Assembly (NCBI GenBank): GCA_025059435.1
Contig: JANXDK010000035.1
Location: 1 to 5,681, forward strand
Length of the DNA: 5,681 nt
Source of the DNA: Thermoproteota archaeon
GTDB lineage: Archaea; Thermoproteota; EX4484-205; JAAOZP01
Direction of reading: 5' to 3'
Below, piece after piece: positions 1 to 5,681 of this stretch (positions within the stretch are counted from its first letter, which is position 1; every line of letters starts with the position of its first letter). A program made the position numbers and the translations under genes. Below the pieces are notes generated by a model that was not told the origin of the DNA, did no database searches, and saw nothing but the letters and a program-made list of their open reading frames with translations.

Positions 1-600
1 ACTTATGAACCTATAGTGAAATCGTTGAGAAACATTTTCAACTACAGACCTGCGAAGAAATTGATAATACTGGGAGATATAAAGAACGAATTTGGGGACA
101 TAAATCCCGAAGAATGGACTCAGGTCCAAGATTTCATAAATGATGTGCACAGCCTAGGTGCAGAACCCATTCTAATAAGAGGAAATCACGATAATTTCGT
201 TAGAACCGTGCTTAGAAGATTGAATGTTGAATTCCGAGATCCTCCTGTCAGAATGGGAAAGTACTTTCTTATACATGGAGACAAAGATCACGAGTTACCG
301 ATTGAAGATAGTATTGTTCTAATGGGACACGAACATCCAGTGATATCCATCAGGGATTCGATAGGCATAAAACACAGGTTTAAGAGCTTCCTTTATGGAG
401 AATATTACAACACTAAAATAATTGTGCTCCCATCCATGAACCCCCTGACTATGGGGACTTCTATAAACGAAGTTGACGTAAGCGAATTGCTTTCTCCAAT
501 TCTCAGAAAAATAGACATCATGTCCTTTACACCAATTCTCTTAGCACAAGGAGAAGCTTTAAAACAATTCCCAAAAATAAGCAGCCTCGTTACAATGTGA
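1..600 (+). CDS. Calcineurin-like metallophosphoesterase, archaeal COG1407 type (5' end outside window)
   Basis: This is the C-terminal part of a metal-dependent phosphoesterase; the family probably acts on phosphodiester or nucleotide substrates, but its true substrate is unknown. Visible in order are a GD motif (visible residues 25-26, in GDIKNEFG), GNHD (61-64), an HGDK histidine (92) and GHEHP (109-113), followed by the LPSMNPLTMGT stretch typical of COG1407. These supply most of the two-metal site. The first family motif, an N-terminal DLHLG-like aspartate/histidine pair, is missing because the frame is open to base 1. A GTG at 16 could be taken as the start, but it would begin only about 20 residues before the GD motif and lose that motif, so I regard it as internal and the gene as truncated by the window. 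The C-terminal tail after LLSPILR looks normal. Its 3' end overlaps the 3' end of the convergent broken gene by a few bases. The family call is firm; the biological role is open. Confidence 0.88.
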   Translation, partial: TYEPIVKSLRNIFNYRPAKKLIILGDIKNEFGDINPEEWTQVQDFINDVHSLGAEPILIRGNHDNFVRTVLRRLNVEFRDPPVRMGKYFLIHGDKDHELPIEDSIVLMGHEHPVISIRDSIGIKHRFKSFLYGEYYNTKIIVLPSMNPLTMGTSINEVDVSELLSPILRKIDIMSFTPILLAQGEALKQFPKISSLVTM

Positions 601-966
601 AGATACCGAAGCCGATTAGCATTATGGTTGAAGCAGTTGCTATAAATCCTACGAGTATCCCCAAGATAATTTGAAAATATAAGTGTGTTCTCCAGTATTT
701 ACAAGTGTCTAAGCCAGCAAGGGTAATAGCATTAGGACTATCATTCCCGAAATCCCATAACCGTAAAAGATAAGAGTACCTACTGTTGTCAATTCGGATA
801 AATTGATTCTTACTTTTGTCTTGAAAGTGAAGAATAGGATTAAAAAAGATGTTAATAAGTAAGAGAATGACGAGTTACCAAAAGACTTAAAACTCTTAAT
901 TTATCGATGCAATATAGCCTAATAAACTGAGAATGAAGTGCCTGGACCTCTTTGTTCTTTACTCAT
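590..966 (-). pseudogene. Decayed small membrane protein gene (frameshift and in-frame stops)
   Basis: I do not recognise the family. On the minus strand the frame of an ATG at 966-964 (MSKEQRGPGT...) meets TAG at 921-919 and TAA at 903-901. It then runs open for 63 codons (900-712) with two hydrophobic stretches, one around YLLTSFLILFF and one around GMIVLMLLPLLA, separated by a basic loop KTKVRI. It stops at TAG (711-709), continues to SWG at a run of four Gs near 661-664, and would need one extra base to enter the neighbouring frame. That neighbouring frame reads ILVGFIATASTIMLIGFG, a third likely membrane helix, and ends at TAA 592-590. Together this reads as a roughly 100-residue, three-helix membrane protein broken by one single-base loss and up to three stops. 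The part before 903 is the least certain. The other frame is itself open from 874 to 593 but has no ATG, GTG or TTG at its 5' end. Chance open frames or sequencing error remain possible. Confidence 0.42.
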
Positions 967-1195
967 AAATATTTATCGGTCTTTCCTCGTAGCCTAAGGC
1001 AATACACACTTGAAAAAAGCTATACTATAGAAGAAGAGCATCATGATAATGTTTACTAGATCTTAACATGTACTATCTTTATGCATATTACTAATCTCCC
1101 AAGACCTCCGGTAATAGGGTTTGACAGCATGTAAGAAATAGTCTTTGCGATTTTACGTTGAATAAGCCTTTTTTATTAATTTTAATTGAGGAGAA
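967..1195. other. Intergenic stretch with no gene seen
   Basis: No frame on either strand gives a convincing protein here. The longest methionine-started readings are under 20 codons, for example a plus-strand ATG at 1081 that stops at 1134 and a minus-strand ATG pair near 1050 that stops after 16 codons. No tRNA-like cloverleaf, direct repeat array or strong hairpin was apparent by eye. The stretch probably holds the upstream region of the broken minus-strand gene and part of the region upstream of the YkgJ-type gene. Confidence 0.5.
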
Positions 1196-1204
1196 GTTTA
1201 AAAG
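1196..1204 (+). promoter_or_regulatory. TATA-like box for the YkgJ-type gene
   Basis: The element GTTTAAAAG, preceded by a purine-rich GAGGAGAA that could serve as a TFB-recognition element, is centred about 30 bases before the ATG at 1230. That is the spacing expected for an archaeal promoter giving a leaderless or nearly leaderless mRNA. It lies downstream of the alternative TTG start at 1158, which argues for the ATG. Confidence 0.5.
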
Positions 1205-1229
1205 ATTCAATAAATACTTATCGATAAAG

Positions 1230-1691
1230 ATGTTTGTTGGGGAACTGCCGATAGCAAAGAAAGGGATGCTTTTCAAATGCAAGCTTTGTGGACAAAAATG
1301 CTGTAATCTATATCCCGAAATAAGTGAGGGTGAGTTAGAGAAAATTAGAAAAGTCTTCCCGTCTTTCAAACCGTATTTTTCCTCTGAGGGTAAGATGCTT
1401 CTCTTAAGCGAAAAGGGATATTGCCCATTTTTAAATAAGGGTTTATGCACAATACACGAATATAAACCTATTGTGTGCCAAATATATCCTTTCTATCCTG
1501 TTGAGAAAAGAGTTTTAGACGATATTTTAGAACTCACAGAAGAAGTTGAGATAATTAAATACGGATCTGAAGAATACGTTTTCTTCTTCGACGAAAAATG
1601 CCCAGGAGTTGGCGAAGGAGAACCAATTAATTTCATGGAACTCCTTAAAAAATTTCTTGAAGCGAAACACTTTTTAAAGAATCCTTTATAA
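1230..1691 (+). CDS. YkgJ-family CxxCxxxCC zinc/iron-chelating domain protein
   Basis: A 153-residue cytoplasmic protein with no signal peptide or membrane helix. Eight cysteines and a histidine form the family pattern: C17, C20, C24 and C25 (CKLCGQKCC), then C65, C73, H76 and C83 (CPFL...CTIHEYKPIVCQIYPF), and C124 in CPGVGEG near the C-terminus. This is the arrangement of the CxxCxxCC domain (YkgJ, PF03692). It is thought to bind zinc or iron, possibly an Fe-S cluster, but its reaction is unestablished for most members. I chose ATG 1230 over an in-frame TTG at 1158 because a TATA-like box lies about 30 bases before the ATG and the conserved domain begins 16 residues after it. The TTG would add 24 residues and sit upstream of that box. 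The stop is followed by a T-run and then by the DNA ligase gene 80 bases on, which has its own promoter-like element, so co-transcription is not required. The family call is good; the function is unknown. Confidence 0.85.
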   Translation: MFVGELPIAKKGMLFKCKLCGQKCCNLYPEISEGELEKIRKVFPSFKPYFSSEGKMLLLSEKGYCPFLNKGLCTIHEYKPIVCQIYPFYPVEKRVLDDILELTEEVEIIKYGSEEYVFFFDEKCPGVGEGEPINFMELLKKFLEAKHFLKNPL

Positions 1692-1705
1692 TTGTTTTTT
1701 AATTT
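1692..1705 (+). terminator. Possible T-rich archaeal terminator after the YkgJ-type gene
   Basis: Immediately after the TAA, the non-template strand reads TTG followed by six Ts and then AATTT. Archaeal RNA polymerase commonly terminates at such U-runs without a hairpin, and no strong stem is seen here. The call rests only on composition and position. Confidence 0.35.
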
Positions 1706-1740
1706 CGAGTTTTATCTTAAAACCAACGTTTTTCAGAAAC

Positions 1741-1748
1741 ATTTTTAC
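1741..1748 (+). promoter_or_regulatory. TATA-like box for the DNA ligase gene
   Basis: ATTTTTAC follows a purine-rich CAGAAAC and is centred about 28 bases before the ATG at 1772, consistent with a leaderless start. A second AT-rich element, TCTTAAAA at about 1715-1722, could instead give a short leader. No Shine-Dalgarno-like sequence precedes the ATG. Confidence 0.4.
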
Positions 1749-1771
1749 CCTTCCAATTATACGAGTATTTT

Positions 1772-3550
1772 ATGGTTATGTTTTTCAAAGAAGTCGCGGA
1801 AGTCATGGAGCAGGTTGAGTCAACTACTAAGAGGCTTGAAATGACGAACCTCCTAGTAGAGCTTTTTAAAAAAGCTAGTCCCACCGAGCTCGAGAAACTT
1901 GTATACCTGCTCCAAGGTAAGGTTAGGCCTGACTATGAAGGTCTTGAGTTTGGCATTGCAGAAAAACTCGTTTTAAGATCATTATCAGAGTTTTCGGGTG
2001 TAGATGATGATACTGTGGAGAAGATATACAAAGAAACTGGCGATTTAGGCAGTGTTGCCGAAATACTTGCACAGAGGAAAATTCAAAAGAAACTCTTAAG
2101 CAGAGAACCCGCCTTAATAGATGTTTACGAAAAACTCTATAAGCTTGCAAAACTAGGAGGAAAAGGTTCAGTTACACAGAAGACGAGTTTGCTTTCCTCT
2201 CTTCTCATAGACATGTCTCCAAAGGAGGCAAAATATGCTGTTAGAATCGTCACAGGAAGGCTTAGACTCGGTATTGCCGATTACACTATTCTTGATGCTA
2301 TTGCTCAGGCATTTACTGGGGACAGATCTAACAGACCTGTAATAGAACGCGCATACAACATTTCCAGCGACCTTGGGGCTGTGGCGAGAACCGTTGCTGA
2401 AAAGGGAATTAACGGAGTTTACGATTTCAAAATAACTGTAGGCAAACCAATTAGGCCAATGCTAGCAGAGCGATTGACTACAGTACAAGAGGTTTTAGAG
2501 AAGATAAGCGGTGACGTTGCAGCGGAATATAAGCTGGATGGAGAACGCGTTCAAATACATAAGAACAATGGGAATGTACTTCTATTCTCCAGGAGGTTGG
2601 AGAATATCACAAGCCATTATCCTGATGCTATAGAAATGGTTAATACTAACGTTAAGGCTAAAGATGCCATATTAGAAGCAGAGTGTGTTGCGATAAACGC
2701 TGATACGGGCGAACTACTTCCTTTTCAAGAGCTTATGCATAGGAGAAGAAAATATGGGATTGAAGAAGCGATGAAAGAATATCCAATTGCTCTCTTCTTC
2801 TTTGATTTACTGTATGCCGATGGTATTGATTATACTGAGAAAACTTATCTCGAGAGGAGGGAAGCTTTAAAGAATATCATACTCGAAAACGAGAGGGTTA
2901 AGTTAGTTAGACAAATAATATCGCGTGATCCTGATCAGATAGAGTCTTTCATGGAAGAAGCGATTTCAGAAGGTTGCGAGGGCCTTGTAATAAAAGACTT
3001 GAAAGCATCATACAGGGCGGGGGCTAGAGAGTGGAGCTGGATAAAATTGAAAAGGGAGTATAAAGCCGAAGTCGCCGACACACTTGACCTCGTCATAGTA
3101 GGTGGCTTTCACGGCAGAGGTAAGAGAGCAGGGAAATACGGTGCATACCTTTTGGCTGTATATGATCCTGATGAAGACGTTTTCAGAACATTCGCTAAAT
3201 GCGGCACTGGTTTTACTGACGATGATTTAACCGCATTTACCGAAATAATGAATAAATACAAGATTGACCATAAACATGCCAGAGTCGATTCAAAAATAGA
3301 AGCAGACGTGTGGTTTGAACCGAAAATAGTTATTGAGATAATAGCTTCGGAGATAACTCTAAGCCCTGTTCATACTTGTGGACTTGACGTCATCAGGAGA
3401 GGCTCTGGCTTAGCAGGACGCTTTCCCAAATATACTGGCAGGCTTAGGGACGATAAGGCTCCAGAACAGGCCACTACAGTAAAGGAGATTATCGAAATAT
3501 ACAAGAATCAACTGAAAAAGGTTGAAGAACAACCGCAGGAATCCACATAA
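1772..3550 (+). CDS. lig: ATP-dependent DNA ligase, archaeal/eukaryotic DNA ligase I type
   Basis: Seals nicks in duplex DNA using ATP, through a ligase-adenylate and a DNA-adenylate intermediate, in Okazaki fragment joining and repair. At 592 residues it has the usual archaeal length (about 560-610). The helical DNA-binding domain spans about 1-220. The adenylation domain carries motif I YKLDG with the adenylated lysine K254, SRRLENIT (273-280), motif III around LEAECVA (E304), motif IV CEGLVIKD (402-409) and motif V with WIKLK (K425, K427). The OB-fold domain (about 435-585) contains DVWFEP and motif VI-like GLAGRFPKYTGRLRDDK. A QKKLL segment at 105-109 falls where archaeal ligases carry a PCNA-binding motif. 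The start is ATG 1772 or ATG 1778; the latter gives MFFKEVAE, closer to common archaeal N-termini, while 1772 suits the TATA spacing. The gene stands alone between the YkgJ-type gene and Cdc48, with short gaps and separate promoter-like elements. Nothing catalytic is missing, so I consider it functional. Confidence 0.97.
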   Translation: MVMFFKEVAEVMEQVESTTKRLEMTNLLVELFKKASPTELEKLVYLLQGKVRPDYEGLEFGIAEKLVLRSLSEFSGVDDDTVEKIYKETGDLGSVAEILAQRKIQKKLLSREPALIDVYEKLYKLAKLGGKGSVTQKTSLLSSLLIDMSPKEAKYAVRIVTGRLRLGIADYTILDAIAQAFTGDRSNRPVIERAYNISSDLGAVARTVAEKGINGVYDFKITVGKPIRPMLAERLTTVQEVLEKISGDVAAEYKLDGERVQIHKNNGNVLLFSRRLENITSHYPDAIEMVNTNVKAKDAILEAECVAINADTGELLPFQELMHRRRKYGIEEAMKEYPIALFFFDLLYADGIDYTEKTYLERREALKNIILENERVKLVRQIISRDPDQIESFMEEAISEGCEGLVIKDLKASYRAGAREWSWIKLKREYKAEVADTLDLVIVGGFHGRGKRAGKYGAYLLAVYDPDEDVFRTFAKCGTGFTDDDLTAFTEIMNKYKIDHKHARVDSKIEADVWFEPKIVIEIIASEITLSPVHTCGLDVIRRGSGLAGRFPKYTGRLRDDKAPEQATTVKEIIEIYKNQLKKVEEQPQEST

Positions 3551-3574
3551 AGCCCATTCTTCTTTAGTAAAAAG

Positions 3575-3584
3575 CTTAAATTTA
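3575..3584 (+). promoter_or_regulatory. TATA-like box for the Cdc48/VAT gene
   Basis: CTTAAATTTA, preceded by the A-rich TAAAAAG, is centred about 30 bases before the ATG at 3610. Transcription would begin at or just before the start codon. It lies in the 59-base gap after the ligase stop, suggesting the AAA gene has its own promoter, although read-through from the ligase cannot be excluded because no clear terminator separates them. Confidence 0.5.
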
Positions 3585-3609
3585 GGTATTTCAGAAAGGC
3601 TCTTGAAAG

Positions 3610-5681
3610 ATGAGTGAAATCCAGCTTTTAGTTGCTGAAGCAAAACCGAGAGATGCTGGTAGGAGGATTGTTAGAATAGGCAAGAAGGAAATGTCTCAAA
3701 TAAAAGCGGATACGGGTGATGTTGTTGAAATAATAGGTAGAAGAACTGCTTCAGCCATAGTTTGGCCAGGTTATACCGAAGACGAGGGTCAGAAAATAAT
3801 CAGAATGGATGGTTTAATAAGGAGGAGTGCTGGAGTAGCAATAGGAGATTACGTTAAAGTTAGGAAAGTTGAGAAGGTTGAGAATGCTAATGAAGTTGTT
3901 TTTGCACCAATGGGAGTGAGAGTATCTAGTGTCGACGAGGAATTCCTGAGTTACGTTAGGGATAAGCTTATCGACACTCCTCTGACTGAGGGAGATATCG
4001 TTGCAATACCTGTTTTTGGAGGTCAGGCGTTAAACTTAACGGTGGTCCGAGTCAGGCCGAGGGGTGTGGTAAAAGTTTCACCTGATACAAGGCTGCAATT
4101 AGTAAGCGAGGAGGTTGCTGAAAAGCTTGCCATTCCAAGAGTTACCTACGAGGATATAGGTGGATTGCACGAAGAGATACAGCGAATAAGAGAAATGGTT
4201 GAACTACCCCTTAGACATCCAGAATTATTCCAGAGGCTCGGTATAGAGCCGCCTAAGGGCGTCTTATTACACGGTCCTCCTGGAACAGGTAAAACGCTTC
4301 TAGCCAAAGCTGTTGCAAACGAGTCTGATGCAACCTTCCTCTCGATAAACGGTCCTGAGATAATGAGTAAGTTCTACGGCGAGTCTGAAGAGAGGCTTAG
4401 AAGAGTATTCCAAGAAGCTCAGGAGAAGGCCCCTAGTATTATTTTCATAGACGAGATAGATGCAATAGCTCCGAAGAGGGAGGAGGTGGGAGGTGAGGTT
4501 GAGAGAAGAGTTGTAGCACAACTCCTTGCATTAATGGATGGTTTAAAGTCTAGAGGCGACGTTATAGTTATAGGTGCTACTAACGTACCCAACATGCTTG
4601 ATCCTGCACTACGTAGGCCCGGAAGGTTCGATAGGGAAATTGAAATAGGGGTTCCAGATAAGCAGGGTAGGCTAGAGATACTTCAAATCCATACTAGATC
4701 TATGCCGCTCGACAAAGATGTTGACTTAAAGAAGCTTGCAGAGATGACTCATGGCTACACTGGCGCCGATTTAGCTGCCCTATGTAGAGAGGCTGCGATG
4801 AAGGCTCTCAGAAGATATCTACCCGAGATAAAGCTTGACGAAAAGATTCCACCGTCAGTTCTCGAGAAAATGGTCGTCAAATGGGAGGATTTCCTAAATG
4901 CTTTCAAGGAGATAACACCAACCGCCATGAGGGAAGTCTATGTCGAGATACCTACTGTGAGGTGGAGTGATATCGGAGGTCTTGAAGAAATAAAGATGAG
5001 GTTAAGAGAAATGGTTGAACTCCCAATAAAGAATCCTGAAAAATTTGAGAAGCTTGGAATAACTCCGCCGAGAGGAGTCCTTTTATATGGGCCTCCGGGT
5101 TGCGGTAAAACTCTGCTGGCGAGAGCTGTGGCAACCGAGAGCGAAGCTAATTTCATAAGCATTAAGGGTCCAGAAGTATTCTCCAAATGGGTAGGGGAAT
5201 CGGAGAGAGCTATTAGAGAAGTATTCAGGAAAGCTCGTCTTGCAGCACCTTCAATAATCTTTCTTGACGAAGTTGATGCCATAGCACCTCGTAGAGGAAT
5301 GAGCATGGCTGATAGTGGAGTTACTGAAAGGGTCGTAAGCCAGTTATTAACTGAAATGGATGGCTTAACACCCATAGAAAAAATTGTTGTAATAGGAGCA
5401 ACAAATAGACCCGAACTTCTAGACCCTGCCATAATGAGACCTGGGAGATTCGAAGTAGCGCTCTATGTTCCGCCGCCGGACGAGGCCTCGAGGCTTCAAA
5501 TACTGAAGATTCACACGAGGAAAATGCCACTAGATGGTGTTGATCTCCAGGAGATTGCTAGGAGGACTGAGGGATATTCCGGAGCAGACATTGAAGCTGT
5601 TTGCAGAGAAGCTGGTTTAAACGCACTCAGAAGAGATGCGGATAAGGTAACTATGGGAGATTTTGAAAAAACTCTTAAAAC
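3610..5681 (+). CDS. Cdc48/VAT-type AAA+ ATPase with two AAA domains (3' end outside window)
   Basis: Archaeal homologue of Cdc48/p97/VAT, a cytoplasmic hexameric ATPase that unfolds proteins, often for delivery to the proteasome. About 690 residues are visible. The family is usually about 720-760 residues, so only the end of the second AAA module and the tail are missing. The N domain (about 1-177) starts with the double-psi barrel type sequence VAEAKPRDAGRRIVRI. D1 begins at YEDIGGL (180-186), with Walker A GPPGTGKT (222-229, K228), Walker B FIDEID (D281, E282) and arginine-finger region RRPGRFDR (335-342). D2 begins at WSDIGGL, with Walker A GPPGCGKT (494-501, K500), Walker B FLDEVD (D553, E554) and RPGRFEVA (610-617). 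D2 departs from the usual F/L-D-R/K/Q after the second finger arginine: it has E615 and V616. Both ATPase sites otherwise look competent. The frame is open to the right edge with no stop. The ATG at 3610 fits both the TATA spacing and the family N-terminus. Confidence 0.96.
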   Translation, partial: MSEIQLLVAEAKPRDAGRRIVRIGKKEMSQIKADTGDVVEIIGRRTASAIVWPGYTEDEGQKIIRMDGLIRRSAGVAIGDYVKVRKVEKVENANEVVFAPMGVRVSSVDEEFLSYVRDKLIDTPLTEGDIVAIPVFGGQALNLTVVRVRPRGVVKVSPDTRLQLVSEEVAEKLAIPRVTYEDIGGLHEEIQRIREMVELPLRHPELFQRLGIEPPKGVLLHGPPGTGKTLLAKAVANESDATFLSINGPEIMSKFYGESEERLRRVFQEAQEKAPSIIFIDEIDAIAPKREEVGGEVERRVVAQLLALMDGLKSRGDVIVIGATNVPNMLDPALRRPGRFDREIEIGVPDKQGRLEILQIHTRSMPLDKDVDLKKLAEMTHGYTGADLAALCREAAMKALRRYLPEIKLDEKIPPSVLEKMVVKWEDFLNAFKEITPTAMREVYVEIPTVRWSDIGGLEEIKMRLREMVELPIKNPEKFEKLGITPPRGVLLYGPPGCGKTLLARAVATESEANFISIKGPEVFSKWVGESERAIREVFRKARLAAPSIIFLDEVDAIAPRRGMSMADSGVTERVVSQLLTEMDGLTPIEKIVVIGATNRPELLDPAIMRPGRFEVALYVPPPDEASRLQILKIHTRKMPLDGVDLQEIARRTEGYSGADIEAVCREAGLNALRRDADKVTMGDFEKTLK

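Noticed and set aside
16..18. GTG as the start of the phosphoesterase
   Set aside because: The frame stays open to base 1, and starting here would leave out the family's N-terminal metal-binding motif, so the gene most likely begins outside the window.
964..980. AT-rich palindromic ATAAATATTTAT as a promoter
   Set aside because: It abuts the minus-strand ATG at 966-964, too close for the usual TATA-to-start spacing, and on the plus strand no gene begins about 25 bases downstream.
1158..1229. TTG start adding 24 residues to the YkgJ-type protein
   Set aside because: The TATA-like box at 1196-1204 would lie inside this extension, and the extension has no family motif. The ATG at 1230 is preferred.
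1091..1450. Minus-strand open frame of 119 codons
   Set aside because: It lies antisense to the YkgJ-type gene, whose cysteine pattern is clearly coding, and its own translation resembles no known family and includes intergenic sequence.
3551..3574. Terminator after the ligase gene
   Set aside because: The sequence is only mildly T-rich (short TTCTTCTTT), without a continuous T-run or hairpin, so it is not supported.
4938..5432. Minus-strand open frame of 164 codons
   Set aside because: It is antisense to the second AAA domain of the Cdc48 gene, whose motifs fix the coding strand and frame; the antisense product is low-complexity and serine/leucine-rich.
4141..5681. Repeat formed by the two similar halves of the AAA gene
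   Set aside because: The similarity is the ancient D1/D2 domain duplication shared by all Cdc48-type proteins, not a recent DNA repeat.

Overview
The window is archaeal chromosomal DNA, A+T-rich. The evidence is an archaeal/eukaryotic-type ATP-dependent DNA ligase, a two-AAA-domain Cdc48/VAT ATPase, an archaeal COG1407-type metallophosphoesterase, and TATA-like boxes about 25-32 bases before start codons with no clear Shine-Dalgarno sequences. The lineage cannot be fixed from sequence alone. Gene content is compatible with a TACK-type or related archaeon, but that is a guess.

Layout, left to right. Positions 1-600 (+) hold the 3' part of the metallophosphoesterase gene; its reading frame is open through the left edge, so its N-terminus lies outside. 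Positions 590-966 (-) appear to hold a decayed small membrane protein gene: two overlapping reading frames together encode three hydrophobic segments, but no intact frame exists. About 967-1195 shows no gene. Positions 1230-1691 (+) encode a YkgJ-type CxxCxxxCC metal-binding protein, best started at an ATG behind a TATA-like box. Positions 1772-3550 (+) encode the replicative/repair DNA ligase with all catalytic motifs. Positions 3610-5681 (+) encode the Cdc48/VAT AAA+ unfoldase, whose C-terminus is cut off by the right edge.

The three forward genes after 1200 each have their own TATA-like element, which suggests separate, mostly leaderless transcripts rather than one operon. Functionally, the ligase and perhaps the phosphoesterase belong to nucleic-acid processing, and Cdc48 to protein unfolding and quality control. 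The YkgJ protein has no established partner here. This is largely a conserved housekeeping region. The least ordinary items are the broken membrane gene, the phosphoesterase close to a DNA ligase, and a small departure in the second AAA domain of Cdc48. I do not see a novel multi-gene system.
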